Source: Paenibacillus sp. FSL H8-0548 (lineage in GTDB: Bacteria > Bacillota > Bacilli > Paenibacillales > Paenibacillaceae). Taken from it: 64,000 nt of DNA. The stretch is from assembly GCF_038630985.1 (NCBI RefSeq), contig NZ_CP152049.1:2747501-2811500 (forward strand), given 5' to 3'. Shown piece after piece: positions 1 to 9,360 of this stretch (the stretch's first letter is position 1; every line of letters starts with the position of its first letter). Under the pieces are notes generated by a model. That model was not told where the DNA came from, made no database searches, and saw nothing but the letters and a program-made list of their open reading frames with translations. The translations under genes and the position numbers were made by a program.

Positions 1-2
1 AT

Positions 3-512
3 AAAGTAGCTCAAAACGTATATGCGCAAGAGCTTACTCTTAATTTTGATCCGGCTAAATTGGACTTTGTTGATGCAACTTCATTGAAAACAGGTTTGGA
101 AGTCATCAGTAAAGAGGTGAAGGCGCCAGGGAAAGTACGAATTATTTTCGCGAGCCTAGGGGAAGGGAATGCGATTAATTCGGATGGCGATCTATTAAGC
201 TTACAGCTTAAAGCAAAATCGAATACACAGATTGCTACTACTGATGTTACGCTAACTAATATTATTTTGGCTGATGGAAACGGTGTTGAAACACCGCTTG
301 CCGAAGCTTCCAAAACGATAAGCATTGGATACACTAAAGGCGACCTGAACGGCGATGGCAAAGTGTCCATTGGTGACCTTGGCATCGTTGCCGCAGCATT
401 TGGTAAGACAGATCAAAGCCCTAACTGGGCTAGCTTTAAGGCAGCGGATGTAAATCCAGATGGGAAAATTGATATTTTCGATCTATCCACTGTTGCACAA
501 TTAATCGAATAA
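3..512 (+). CDS. Cohesin/dockerin-domain protein, C-terminal part (cut by window edge)
   Basis: The reading frame is open from the first codons, so this is the tail of a longer gene. The first 105 or so visible residues (QELTLNFDPAKLDFVDA onward) resemble the end of a cohesin-type beta-sandwich. The last 60 residues are a type I dockerin with two calcium-loop repeats, beginning DLNGDGKVSIGDLG and DVNPDGKIDIFDLS. Such modules are found on exported carbohydrate-active or surface proteins and mediate protein-protein docking. The catalytic or anchoring part lies upstream of the window, so substrate and location cannot be told. A good terminator follows directly. Confidence 0.75.
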   Translation, partial: KVAQNVYAQELTLNFDPAKLDFVDATSLKTGLEVISKEVKAPGKVRIIFASLGEGNAINSDGDLLSLQLKAKSNTQIATTDVTLTNIILADGNGVETPLAEASKTISIGYTKGDLNGDGKVSIGDLGIVAAAFGKTDQSPNWASFKAADVNPDGKIDIFDLSTVAQLIE

Positions 513-556
513 ATGCGAAGCAAAGGGATTCCGGGATGCAAATAGGTCTCCCTGAA

Positions 557-599
557 CGAAAAACGAGCCATAGAAGCGATTCTATAGGCTCGTTTTTCT
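557..599 (+). terminator. Rho-independent terminator after the dockerin gene
   Basis: AAAAACGAGCC and GGCTCGTTTTT form the base of a stem of about 16 bp with one bulge, closed by a short loop. The right arm ends in a T-run. It sits 45 bases after the stop codon. The A-run on the left arm could make it work in both directions. Confidence 0.8.
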
Positions 600-788
600 T
601 TGCTGTTATATGCCATTCAAACGCCATTGTCACAAATTCAAGCATGGGAGAGCAGCGGCTCAGATTGGTAGGAAGATCATCGGAATCCCCCCCTTCTCAG
701 TCGGTTTATCCCATTATGTCTTTGGTGCCTGTTCATTATAATTACTACTATAACCAGCTATACAAAAGCCGAAGGGGTTGAAGCATTC

Positions 789-2225
789 ATGTTTAATAAA
801 ATGAACAAAACAAGTATGTTGACAGTAAGCACCATTCTCGCTCTGACGTTGAGTGCATGCTCCTCAGGTGGCGGTAATACGACGAATTCACCTAAGGGGA
901 CAAACGAAACATCGCCACAGTCCACCAATGCAGCCGTTAACGAGGGAACCAGTGATGCACCGAAGGTGAAGCTAAACTATTGGACAGAGGATCGACATGA
1001 TTTGGCCTATATTCAGGAGGTCGTCCAAAGGTTTAACGAAACGAATAAAAACAACATCGAAGTCGAAGTAAAAGGGCTGTCTGAAAACTATAACCAGTCC
1101 GTGGACATTGCCTTCTCGAGCAAGCAAGCACCGGACATTATTAGAACCACACCAAGCAACTTTATACCCTTTGTCAAAAAAGGATATCTGGAACCGTTGA
1201 ATGGTTACATGAATGCGGAAATGGACGCTAAATTTGGAGGGGCGCTGATTGACAAGTCCAATATGATGGATGGCCAAATCTATTCCCTTCCAAACTACGG
1301 CTATTCAAGCAGACTTATTTATAATGTGGATTTATTTGAGAAAGCGGGCATTGCCGCTCCTCCTCAGACGTTGGATGAAATGATAGAAACGGCTAAAAAG
1401 TTGACTGAAGCTGGCAAGGATACCGGAGCTTACGGCTTTGCCATTAACTTTAAAGGAGCAGACAACTCCTTTGAGAAAGCGCCACGCTCGATCGCTGAAC
1501 TCAGTGGTATTGGCGGCTATGGCTACGATTTTAAAACAGGCAAATATGATTTTTCTGGATTTGCAGACATTATGACCGCATTCAAACAAATGAAAGACGA
1601 TGGCAGCATGCTGCCGGGCGTTGAGGCTATGGATATTGATCCGCTTCGTGCTCAATTTGCCGAAGGAAAGATTGGCATGTACCTCTCTATTTCCGCTGAG
1701 ACGAATGTGTATCTAGAACAGTTCCCTGCGAAAATTAACTGGGCCGCAGCGCTGCCGCCAACGATTGACGGCGAGATTAAAGGCGTAGCGGGCTACTGGA
1801 AAACAGGTCCATGGCTTTCGATTAGCAGCCAGACCAAACACAAAGAAGAAGCGTGGCAGTTCTTAGATTATATGTACAGCGATGAAGTGCTGCAAAAGTA
1901 TTATGAGGGTGGTTACGGATTATCCCTTCTTCCTGACATTATTGCGAAGTCCAAAACACCAGAAGTTCCTGGCATTGAAGGCTTCCTTCCGACAGAAAAT
2001 GATGGCATTTGGCCGATTTCCCCGAAAGTGACCGTGGATGGAACGGACTTTTCAAACTTATTTATTAAATACACGATCAGTGGCGGCGATTTGGATAAGA
2101 TGATCGAGGATGTCAATGCGCGATATAATGTGGCGCTGGATAAAGCGAGAGCAAGCGGAGACGTAACGACGGAAGCCATGCCGGACTTTGATGCGAAAAG
2201 CATGCAAGGGATGTTAACGAAATAA
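789..2225 (+). CDS. Sugar ABC transporter substrate-binding lipoprotein (family 1)
   Basis: A 478-residue lipoprotein. It has a hydrophobic N-terminal signal with lipobox LSAC (Cys about residue 24), a Ser/Thr/Asn-rich linker, then a MalE-like fold starting at KVKLNYWTEDRHDLAYIQEV. Family 1 binding proteins capture mono- or oligosaccharides outside the membrane and deliver them to two permeases. Two MalF/MalG-type permease genes follow in the same direction after a stem-loop, so this is the first gene of a CUT1 importer operon. A GAAGGGG ribosome site precedes the ATG. No ATPase is encoded here; a shared MsmX/UgpC-type ATPase, such as the one at 48541-49656, could energise it. The substrate cannot be inferred from sequence alone. 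Confidence 0.9.
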   Translation: MFNKMNKTSMLTVSTILALTLSACSSGGGNTTNSPKGTNETSPQSTNAAVNEGTSDAPKVKLNYWTEDRHDLAYIQEVVQRFNETNKNNIEVEVKGLSENYNQSVDIAFSSKQAPDIIRTTPSNFIPFVKKGYLEPLNGYMNAEMDAKFGGALIDKSNMMDGQIYSLPNYGYSSRLIYNVDLFEKAGIAAPPQTLDEMIETAKKLTEAGKDTGAYGFAINFKGADNSFEKAPRSIAELSGIGGYGYDFKTGKYDFSGFADIMTAFKQMKDDGSMLPGVEAMDIDPLRAQFAEGKIGMYLSISAETNVYLEQFPAKINWAAALPPTIDGEIKGVAGYWKTGPWLSISSQTKHKEEAWQFLDYMYSDEVLQKYYEGGYGLSLLPDIIAKSKTPEVPGIEGFLPTENDGIWPISPKVTVDGTDFSNLFIKYTISGGDLDKMIEDVNARYNVALDKARASGDVTTEAMPDFDAKSMQGMLTK

Positions 2226-2252
2226 CACGGCTATGATCTGAATCCTGCACAG

Positions 2253-2285
2253 AAGGATAGGGGGCATCTCGCAAACCCTATCCTT
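2253..2285 (+). promoter_or_regulatory. Stem-loop between binding-protein and permease genes
   Basis: AAGGATAGGG and CCCTATCCTT form a perfect 10-bp stem with a 13-base loop, and only a weak T-rich tail follows. A structure at this place commonly protects the binding-protein mRNA or partly terminates transcription, so that the binding protein is made in excess over the permeases. Confidence 0.6.
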
Positions 2286-2310
2286 GTTATTTAAGGAGAT
2301 GAAATTGAAC

Positions 2311-3207
2311 ATGACGAGCCTGCGTAAATTAGGAGAATCCTACTCATTTATTATACCCAGTCTTATATTCACCGTGGTGCTAGGTATTTATCCGATTCTA
2401 TGGGCGATTAGATATATGTTCTATAGCTATCCAGGATACGGGGAAGAAGTCTTTATCGGTTTTGGCAATTTCGCTGCTTTAATGCGAGATGAAGCCTATT
2501 GGAACTCGGTGGTCAATACGGCGATTTATGCTTCGGGTAAAATTATCATCACGATTCCACTTTCGTTAGTTTTAGCGGTCATTCTGAATAAAGGACTAAA
2601 GGGTAAAAACTTTTTAAGAGCGATTTATTTTATGCCTACTGTACTGAGTACGGCGGTCATTTCCATCGTCTTTTTTAACATCTTCAATTCGTACAACGGG
2701 ATCATAAACCAATTTCTCATGAAATATCACATCGTTTCCAAAGGGATTGATTGGCTTGGCCCGGATATGGCCATGTTTACTTCGATTATCGTTGCGATCT
2801 GGGGAGCAATTGGAAACTACATGCTGCTATTTCTAGCGGGTCTGCAAAGCATTCCAGATGATGTCTATGAGAGTGCTTCACTAGATGGGGCGAACGCTAG
2901 ACAAAAGTTTGTCTATATTACCGTTCCGATGCTGGGGCCTGTGCTGCAAATGATTATTATGCTGGCGATCACCATCTCTTTAAAGGGCTACGAGAGTATT
3001 ATGGTCTTAACCGAGGGCGGTCCAATCGGACGAACCGAAGTCATGTATCTTTATGTCTATCGGATGTTCTTCCCGATTTCGTCTAGCTCCACGATGATCC
3101 AGCAGATCGGCTATGGTAGCGCTGTAGGCTTTATGTCTGCCGTCATTGTTGGACTCATTACGATCGGTTATTTCTGGATCTCGAAACGTTTGAATCGTAT
3201 TTTCTAG
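2311..3207 (+). CDS. CUT1 ABC transporter permease, MalF-type
   Basis: About 298 residues with six predicted membrane helices. The EAA loop reads VYESASLDGANARQKFVYITVPMLGP, the contact site for the ATPase. It is the first membrane subunit of the importer begun by the lipoprotein at 789. AAGGAG at 2293-2298 supports a start at ATG 2311; TTG 2305 or ATG 2299 in the same frame are alternatives. The next permease gene begins 18 bases downstream, consistent with one transcript. The family is clear, the substrate unknown. Confidence 0.88.
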   Translation: MTSLRKLGESYSFIIPSLIFTVVLGIYPILWAIRYMFYSYPGYGEEVFIGFGNFAALMRDEAYWNSVVNTAIYASGKIIITIPLSLVLAVILNKGLKGKNFLRAIYFMPTVLSTAVISIVFFNIFNSYNGIINQFLMKYHIVSKGIDWLGPDMAMFTSIIVAIWGAIGNYMLLFLAGLQSIPDDVYESASLDGANARQKFVYITVPMLGPVLQMIIMLAITISLKGYESIMVLTEGGPIGRTEVMYLYVYRMFFPISSSSTMIQQIGYGSAVGFMSAVIVGLITIGYFWISKRLNRIF

Positions 3208-3225
3208 CTTAGGGGGTTAGCTGTA

Positions 3226-4110
3226 ATGAACACTGCACCAGCAACTAAAATCGCTCCATTGACAAAAACCGGCAGGAGAGCGAAACGTTTATTTTCCAGA
3301 TTGATCGTATGGGGATTTCTAGCCATGATCGCGATATTTACTGTATTTCCAGTGCTGGTTACGCTATTTGGCTCCTTCAAAACGAATGCAGAGCTAACCA
3401 CGGGTGCGACTATTCTTCCAAGTGTATGGCATTTCTCGAATTACCTGGAGGCTTGGAAACAAGCTGACTTTGCAAAATTCACTTGGAATAGCCTTTTTAT
3501 TAGTACATTCACAACGATTGGCACACTGCTCCTCGCTTCTATGGCAGCCTATGCCGTGGACCGCAGAAATTTTTTCGGCAAAAGCTTTTATGTTTCGCTT
3601 CAAGCGGCAACCATGTTCATATCGATTGGCGCCGTTGTCATCCGTCCTCAATTTGAGCTGATGGTGAAGTTAAATCTAAATTCCTCGTTATGGGGAATCA
3701 TATTTATACTGATCAGTGCGCATGCGACGACTTTCTTTATTCTGATTGGGTTCTTCAAAGGAATTCCTCGGGATTTGGATGAGGCAGCTTACATTGATGG
3801 ATGCAATTTCTTCTCGGTGTATTGGCGAATTATCCTTCCGTTATTGAAGCCGGGCTTAGGCGTAGCTGCCTTGTTCGCTTTCCGCAACGCTTGGAATGAA
3901 TACATTTTGCCGCTTGTTTTTACGATGACGAACCCTAAACTACAAACCTTGACGGTTGGTTTAGCAGATTTGCGATACGGCACTACAGCAGCAACCCAAA
4001 CTCATCTCATTATGGCGGGTGCCTGCTTGTCCATATTACCGATTCTCATCGTTTATGTTATAGCGAACAAGTCCTTTATGCAGGTGACAGGCGGTTCTGT
4101 CAAAGGCTAG
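3226..4110 (+). CDS. CUT1 ABC transporter permease, MalG-type
   Basis: A protein of 294 residues with six predicted helices, a cytosolic N-terminal Lys/Arg-rich segment and the EAA motif DLDEAAYIDGCNFFSVYWRIILPLLKPG. It ends in the family-typical GGSVKG. It pairs with the MalF-type permease just upstream to form the channel. AGGGGG precedes the ATG. A strong terminator follows within 30 bases, so this is the last gene of the three-gene operon. Confidence 0.9.
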   Translation: MNTAPATKIAPLTKTGRRAKRLFSRLIVWGFLAMIAIFTVFPVLVTLFGSFKTNAELTTGATILPSVWHFSNYLEAWKQADFAKFTWNSLFISTFTTIGTLLLASMAAYAVDRRNFFGKSFYVSLQAATMFISIGAVVIRPQFELMVKLNLNSSLWGIIFILISAHATTFFILIGFFKGIPRDLDEAAYIDGCNFFSVYWRIILPLLKPGLGVAALFAFRNAWNEYILPLVFTMTNPKLQTLTVGLADLRYGTTAATQTHLIMAGACLSILPILIVYVIANKSFMQVTGGSVKG

Positions 4111-4139
4111 GAGCATGGATATGATGAGTTCAAGTTGCA

Positions 4140-4172
4140 GCACGCCACGAAAATTGTGGTGTGCTTTTTTTT
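4140..4172 (+). terminator. Terminator after the first CUT1 importer
   Basis: GCACGCCAC pairs with GTGGTGTGC (one G-T pair) around a short loop, followed directly by a run of eight T. Confidence 0.85.
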
Positions 4173-4264
4173 GTCCTAACAAATTCACACTCGCTAACGT
4201 TGAATGAACGAAAAGCAACAGAGATCTTTTCGCAAATTGCCATCAGCTTATTCATTTACAAAAT

Positions 4265-4296
4265 TTGAGTTTAGCTTTGATTATTTAATAATCAAA
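4265..4296 (+). promoter_or_regulatory. Candidate promoter and palindromic operator of the ribose operon
   Basis: At 4276-4296 lies a perfect 21-base palindrome: arms TTTGATTATT and AATAATCAAA around one T. A possible -35 TTGAGT (4265-4270) and -10 AATAAT (4287-4292) with 16-bp spacing place the palindrome over the promoter. Its size and position fit a repressor site, but no regulator gene lies next to the rbs genes, so the cognate protein is unknown. Confidence 0.4.
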
Positions 4297-4404
4297 TTGA
4301 ACAGGATAAGGTGTGAGAATAGAGCTTTCAGCTGCAGATTCGTAATCAGAGTTAGAGATGATATGAAGTAAAAATAAGATAAACAAATAGAAAGGTTGAT
4401 GGAA

Positions 4405-5283
4405 ATGGTTAAGATTTGTGTAATCGGAAGTTGTGCAATGGATTTGGTAGTCACATCAACCAAGCGGCCACATGCGGGTGAAACCGTTCTTGGGGATAAC
4501 TTCTCGACTGTTCCGGGAGGGAAAGGTGCGAATCAAGCAATAGCAGCAGCACGATTAGGTGCGCATGTTACGATGATTGGCTGTATTGGAGAAGATTTCT
4601 ATGGTAAAGCTATCATTGATAATTTAATTAGTAATAACGTTACCATTACGTTTGTAGACTCAACATCAGATGTGAGTAGTGGAACAGCTCATATTATTTT
4701 AGCTGAAGGTGATAACAGTATTATCGTAGTCAAAGGAGCAAATGATAAAGTTAGCCCTGCTTTAGTTGAAAAAGCACTTGATACGATAAAAACGGTTGAT
4801 ATGGTTCTAGTACAGCAAGAGATACCAGAGGAAACGGTTTGTTATGTTAGCGACATTTGCCATAGATTCAAAATACCATTATTACTAAACCCAGCACCAG
4901 CTCGTACGATCAGTAAAACAGTCATTGAAAATGCAGCTTATCTCACACCGAATGAACATGAATGTGCAGTTCTGTTTCCGGAGTACACAACAACAGAAGC
5001 ATTACGGAAATATCCCAACAAGCTATTTATTACGGAGGGGAGTAAAGGCGTTCGATATTACGATGGGGAGCAAGAAGTACTCGTTCCAACTTATAAAGTG
5101 AATGCTATAGATACGACAGGAGCTGGTGATACCTTCAATGCTGCATTAGCCGTTGCGCTGGCGGAAGGCAGCTCAACTCAGCAAAGTTTGAAGTTTGCTA
5201 ATCGTGCTGCTTCTTTATCTGTAACAAAATTCGGAGCCCAGGGTGGTATGCCAACAAGATCTGAAGTAGAGGTGAACCTATAA
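4405..5283 (+). CDS. rbsK: Ribokinase
   Basis: About 292 residues of the PfkB/ribokinase family; it phosphorylates D-ribose at O5 with ATP in the cytoplasm. Visible are the N-terminal substrate-site motif PGGKGANQAIAAARLGA and the C-terminal anion-hole/catalytic motif DTTGAGDTFNAAL, whose Asp is the catalytic base. AGAAAGG upstream best matches the third in-frame start (ATG 4405, giving MVKICVIGS); TTG 4396 and ATG 4399 are less well spaced. It is the first gene of an rbsKDACB operon and is followed 2 bases later by rbsD. Confidence 0.93.
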   Translation: MVKICVIGSCAMDLVVTSTKRPHAGETVLGDNFSTVPGGKGANQAIAAARLGAHVTMIGCIGEDFYGKAIIDNLISNNVTITFVDSTSDVSSGTAHIILAEGDNSIIVVKGANDKVSPALVEKALDTIKTVDMVLVQQEIPEETVCYVSDICHRFKIPLLLNPAPARTISKTVIENAAYLTPNEHECAVLFPEYTTTEALRKYPNKLFITEGSKGVRYYDGEQEVLVPTYKVNAIDTTGAGDTFNAALAVALAEGSSTQQSLKFANRAASLSVTKFGAQGGMPTRSEVEVNL

Positions 5284-5285
5284 TT

Positions 5286-5684
5286 ATGAAAAAACATGGA
5301 ATATTAAACAGTCATATCAGTAAAATCCTTGCTGACTTGGGTCATACAGATACGATTGTCATTGCAGATGTAGGACTTCCAATTCCAAAAGATGTTCCTA
5401 AAATAGATTTAGCTCTAATGATAGGTGTCCCAAGCTTTCAAGACGTTGTGAATGTTATCGCAGAAGATATGGTTATCGAAAAAATAATTGTAGCTGAAGA
5501 GCTTGCAGCAAACAATAAAGAAACCTCCCAATACTTAAACGATCGTTTTAAGGAAATCGATAAAGAAGAGATTTCACATGAACAATTTAAAATGATAACC
5601 CAGCACGCAAAAGTCATTATTCGAACGGGTGAGGCTAAGCCATATGCAAATTGCATACTTCAATCAGGTGTTAATTTTGGATAA
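5286..5684 (+). CDS. rbsD: D-ribose pyranase
   Basis: A protein of 132 residues that interconverts beta-pyranose and furanose forms of ribose so that ribokinase receives its substrate. The N-terminus MKKHGILNSHISKILADLGH carries the conserved His20, with Asp28 in the following IADVGLPIP segment. The C-terminal TGEAKPYANCILQSGV motif is also typical. Length equals the family norm. It lies in the usual place between rbsK and rbsA. Confidence 0.95.
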   Translation: MKKHGILNSHISKILADLGHTDTIVIADVGLPIPKDVPKIDLALMIGVPSFQDVVNVIAEDMVIEKIIVAEELAANNKETSQYLNDRFKEIDKEEISHEQFKMITQHAKVIIRTGEAKPYANCILQSGVNFG

Positions 5685-5702
5685 CGAGGGGGTTCTAACG
5701 AC

Positions 5703-7184
5703 ATGCACGTTGAAATGAATGATATCCATAAGTCATTTGGTGCTAACCGTGTATTGACAGGTGTGAATTTTGAACTTCATGAAGGCGAAGTCCATGCACT
5801 TATGGGTGAGAATGGTGCTGGTAAATCTACTTTGATGAATATATTGATTGGCTTACATAAACGTGATCAAGGAACCATCATGATTGATGGTCAGGAAACA
5901 TACTTTGCAAATCCCAAAGAAGCGGAAAAAAGCGGGATTGCTTTTATTCATCAAGAGTTGAATGTATGGCGGGACATGACCGTGCTAGATAATCTTTTTA
6001 TTGGAAAAGAACGGTCTTCAAGTTTCGGTTTACTTGATATAAAAGAGATGAGAAAGCTCGCTAATGAGCAATTTAAAAAGCTTTCCGTAACGATTCCATT
6101 GAACCAGGAAGCAGGGAAATGCTCGGTTGGTGAAAAACAAATGATTGAAATTGCAAAGGCTCTTATGACCAATGCGAAGGTGATTGTTATGGATGAACCT
6201 ACAGCGGCATTAACAGAGCGTGAAATACAGAAGTTGTTTGAGGTTATCGCATCACTGAAGAAAGCTGGAGTATCAATCGTCTATATTTCGCATCGAATGG
6301 AGGAGATCTTCGCGATATGCGATCGAATAACCGTCATGCGCGATGGGAAAACGGTGGATACAAAACCAATTCCAGAAACGAATTTCGATGATGTTGTGAA
6401 AAAGATGGTTGGGCGAGAATTAACAGACCGTTTCCCATCCAGTCAAGCTAAGCCTGGAGAAGTTGTGCTTGAAGTTAAAAACGCAACAAAGAAGGGACAG
6501 TTTAGAGATGTTAATTTTTCTGTGCGATCTGGGGAAATTATCGGCTTCTCAGGATTAATGGGGTCAGGACGTACCGAAATGATGAGGACGATTTTTGGAT
6601 TAGATTCTTTGGATCGTGGTGAGATTTGGGTGAAAGGAAAAAAGGTCATCATTCATAATCCGAATGATGCTATGAAAGCGGGTATAGGGTTTGTTACGGA
6701 GGATCGTAAAGATGAAGGTTTAGTTCTTGATTTTTCTGTTAAGGACAATATGGTGCTAACCAATTTATATAGTTTTGCACCTAGAGGACTAATCAATAAG
6801 AAGAAGGAACAACAATTTGTTGATGTCCTTATTGAACGATTGCATATTAAGACACAATCCTCATCCACTTTAGTTCGGAATTTATCCGGCGGTAATCAAC
6901 AGAAAGTGGTTATTGCCAAATGGATCGGCATTGGATTAAGTGTTCTCATATTAGATGAACCTACACGTGGAGTCGACGTAGGAGCCAAAAGAGAAATATA
7001 TCAACTGATGAATGAATTAACTGAACGAGGTGTAGCGATTATTATGGTTTCATCAGAGCTTCCGGAAGTATTAGGGATGAGTGACCGTATCTTCGTTGTT
7101 CATGAAGGGAAGATCAGTGGAGAGCTTTCAAAACAGGAAGCATCGCAAGAGCATATTATGAGGTTAGCTACAGGGGGGCAATAG
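5703..7184 (+). CDS. rbsA: Ribose ABC transporter ATP-binding protein (two nucleotide domains)
   Basis: A 493-residue CUT2-type ATPase with two tandem nucleotide-binding domains. Domain 1 (about 1-235) has Walker A GENGAGKST, signature VGEKQMIEIAKAL and Walker B VIVMDEPTAAL. Domain 2 (about 250-490) has the degenerate P-loop GLMGSGRTE, signature LSGGNQQKVVIAKW and Walker B LILDEPTRGVDVGA. It powers ribose import with RbsC and RbsB. AGGGGG stands 9 bases before ATG. The stop codon is immediately followed by the rbsC start. Confidence 0.95.
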   Translation: MHVEMNDIHKSFGANRVLTGVNFELHEGEVHALMGENGAGKSTLMNILIGLHKRDQGTIMIDGQETYFANPKEAEKSGIAFIHQELNVWRDMTVLDNLFIGKERSSSFGLLDIKEMRKLANEQFKKLSVTIPLNQEAGKCSVGEKQMIEIAKALMTNAKVIVMDEPTAALTEREIQKLFEVIASLKKAGVSIVYISHRMEEIFAICDRITVMRDGKTVDTKPIPETNFDDVVKKMVGRELTDRFPSSQAKPGEVVLEVKNATKKGQFRDVNFSVRSGEIIGFSGLMGSGRTEMMRTIFGLDSLDRGEIWVKGKKVIIHNPNDAMKAGIGFVTEDRKDEGLVLDFSVKDNMVLTNLYSFAPRGLINKKKEQQFVDVLIERLHIKTQSSSTLVRNLSGGNQQKVVIAKWIGIGLSVLILDEPTRGVDVGAKREIYQLMNELTERGVAIIMVSSELPEVLGMSDRIFVVHEGKISGELSKQEASQEHIMRLATGGQ

Positions 7185-7186
7185 TG

Positions 7187-8155
7187 ATGACGACAATCAA
7201 GGACGACAGAGCACATAAAGGCTTGCAGCTTGGACAATTTACACAGAAACTTGGAGCATTACTAGGGTTGATTATCCTTATTATCATTGTAACTGTGCTG
7301 AACCCAAGTTTTTTGGAACCACTGAATATTCTCAACTTGCTTAGACAAGTAGCGATCAATGCGCTTATTGCCTTCGGAATGACCTTTGTTATTCTGACAG
7401 GTGGCATTGATTTATCCGTCGGATCCATTCTTGCGCTCTCTAGTGCGATTATGGCAAACCTTATGCTATCCGGCTGGGATCCTATATTAGCAATAATTGC
7501 TGGCTGTGTATTAGGTGGAGTGATGGGTGTTGTTAACGGTGTTCTAATTACTAAGGGGAGAATGGCACCATTTATTGCTACGTTAGCGACCATGACTATT
7601 TTTCGAGGATTAACGCTTGTATATACGAATGGTAATCCGATCACAGGTCTTGGAGATAGCTTAATGTTTCAATTATTTGGCCGAGGTTATTTTCTAGGTA
7701 TTCCTGTTCCAGCTATTTCGATGATCATTGTTTTTGTAGTTTTGTGGGTTGTACTTCATAAAACACCATTTGGTCGAAAAACCTATGCCATAGGCGGTAA
7801 TGAAAAAGCATCGATTATTTCAGGTATTAAAGTAGATCGGGTCAAAATAATGATCTATTCATTAGTGGGGATGTTATCGGCTTTGGCAGGAGCAATTCTT
7901 ACCTCAAGATTGAACTCTGCACAACCAACAGCGGGAACTTCTTATGAGCTAGATGCTATAGCCGCAGTAGTACTTGGTGGGACAAGCTTAACTGGTGGGC
8001 GTGGGCGTATTGTAGGCACATTAATTGGGGCGCTTATCATCGGTATTTTGAATAATGGTCTCAACTTACTCGGTGTATCTTCTTTTTATCAAATGGTAGT
8101 AAAAGGGATTGTTATTGCGATTGCTGTACTATTAGACCGTAAGAAAGCCTTATAA
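7187..8155 (+). CDS. rbsC: Ribose ABC transporter permease
   Basis: About 322 residues, with many hydrophobic helices and the CUT2 signature AVVLGGTSLTGGRGRIVGTLIGALIIG near the C-terminus. It forms the membrane channel for ribose with RbsA. Start is ATG 7187, 8 bases after GGGGGG inside the end of rbsA; GTG 7184, which overlaps the rbsA stop, is possible. Length matches the family. Confidence 0.95.
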   Translation: MTTIKDDRAHKGLQLGQFTQKLGALLGLIILIIIVTVLNPSFLEPLNILNLLRQVAINALIAFGMTFVILTGGIDLSVGSILALSSAIMANLMLSGWDPILAIIAGCVLGGVMGVVNGVLITKGRMAPFIATLATMTIFRGLTLVYTNGNPITGLGDSLMFQLFGRGYFLGIPVPAISMIIVFVVLWVVLHKTPFGRKTYAIGGNEKASIISGIKVDRVKIMIYSLVGMLSALAGAILTSRLNSAQPTAGTSYELDAIAAVVLGGTSLTGGRGRIVGTLIGALIIGILNNGLNLLGVSSFYQMVVKGIVIAIAVLLDRKKAL

Positions 8156-8170
8156 GAGGGGGATACCTAT

Positions 8171-9088
8171 ATGAAAAAAATAAGTGTAATTCTGATTTCG
8201 TTTCTTTTAGTACTAATGACAGGCTGTTCTTTGGAGCCTCCAGATTGGGCAAAGCCAAACAGTGGTGGGAAAATAGGTAATATCAAAATTGGGTTGTCGA
8301 TATCTACACTGAATAATCCATTCTTTGTATCCGTCAAAGATGGTGTAGCAGCAGAGGCTGCGAAGCTTGGAATAGAAGTAATTGTAATTGATGCTCAGAA
8401 TGACTCAGCGAAACAAAGTAATGATGTGGAGGATTTAATGCAAAAAGGTGTTAATGCACTATTAATTAACCCTGTAGATTCATCTGCGATCTCAACAGTA
8501 GTACAGACTGCGAATAGTTTGGATATTCCTGTCGTAACTTTGGATCGCTCCGCTGACAAAGGTGATGTGAAAGCACTGGTAGCATCTGATAACGTCAAAG
8601 GCGGATCTATGGCGGCAGAATATATTGTACAGCAAGTTGGAAAGGGGGCCAAAGTCATTGAGTTGGAAGGATCACCAGGAGCTTCTGCGACTCGTGAACG
8701 CGGTAAAGGTTTCCATGAAATAGCAGATACACAGTTAGATGTTATTGCAAAGCAAACCGCGGATTTCGATCGAACGAAAGGACTAACAGTTATGGAGAAC
8801 CTCTTGCAAGGAAATCCAGGCGTACAAGCTGTTTTTGCTCACAATGATGAGATGGCGCTTGGTGCTATAGAGGCGATTCAAAGCTCAGGAAAAAACATCC
8901 CTATTATAGGTTTTGATGGAAACGAAGATGCGCTTAACTCTATACAAGCAGGAAAATTAACAGGAACAATTGCCCAACAGCCTGATTTAATCGGACAACT
9001 CGCTGTTCAAGCGGCTAAAGATGTTTTAGATGGAAAAACGGTGGAAAAGTTAATTGCGGCACCTCTTAAATTGGTTATTAAAGAATAA
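8171..9088 (+). CDS. rbsB: Ribose-binding lipoprotein
   Basis: A protein of 305 residues with a signal peptide and lipobox LMTGC (Cys about 19). The mature part is a periplasmic-binding-protein type 1 fold (IKIGLSISTLNNPFFVSVKDG; VVTLDRSADKG; IIGFDGNEDALNSIQAGKL), typical of ribose/galactose binding proteins. It captures ribose outside the membrane for RbsAC. It is the last gene of the operon, with a terminator 55 bases downstream. Confidence 0.94.
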   Translation: MKKISVILISFLLVLMTGCSLEPPDWAKPNSGGKIGNIKIGLSISTLNNPFFVSVKDGVAAEAAKLGIEVIVIDAQNDSAKQSNDVEDLMQKGVNALLINPVDSSAISTVVQTANSLDIPVVTLDRSADKGDVKALVASDNVKGGSMAAEYIVQQVGKGAKVIELEGSPGASATRERGKGFHEIADTQLDVIAKQTADFDRTKGLTVMENLLQGNPGVQAVFAHNDEMALGAIEAIQSSGKNIPIIGFDGNEDALNSIQAGKLTGTIAQQPDLIGQLAVQAAKDVLDGKTVEKLIAAPLKLVIKE

Positions 9089-9142
9089 GGGTAAAGTAAT
9101 GTGAAAATCTTTATCGGGATGAGAGGATATTTTATTAGAGGG

Positions 9143-9183
9143 AACCTCTCTGCAGCGATGTTTGGCTGTGGAGAGGTTTTTTT
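9143..9183 (+). terminator. Terminator of the rbs operon
   Basis: AACCTCTC and GAGAGGTT form the stem, with further pairing inside (TGCAGC/GGCTGTG), and the stem runs into a TTTTTTT tract. Confidence 0.85.
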
Positions 9184-9360
9184 GTATTATTATCTGCTTC
9201 CATTATTAAGCTATAATACGAACGGCAGGATTCTTTAATTCACTTCCCGAATATCCTAATTACAACCAGAAAAATGATCGAGTTGGATACAAATGAGAAT
9301 GTGTTTAAAGAGCTATTTGCTTTTGATAATGAAGAAATAGTGATAATGAGGTGAATTTTA

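Noticed and set aside
536..781. Plus-strand frame between the dockerin gene and the first binding protein
   Set aside because: It crosses the terminator hairpin, has no ribosome site and shows no protein-like composition.
9274..9354. Short frame MIELDTNENVFKELF... before the 9361 gene
   Set aside because: Only 26 codons, no ribosome site of its own, and its end overlaps the ribosome site of the next gene. It may be a relic but cannot be supported.
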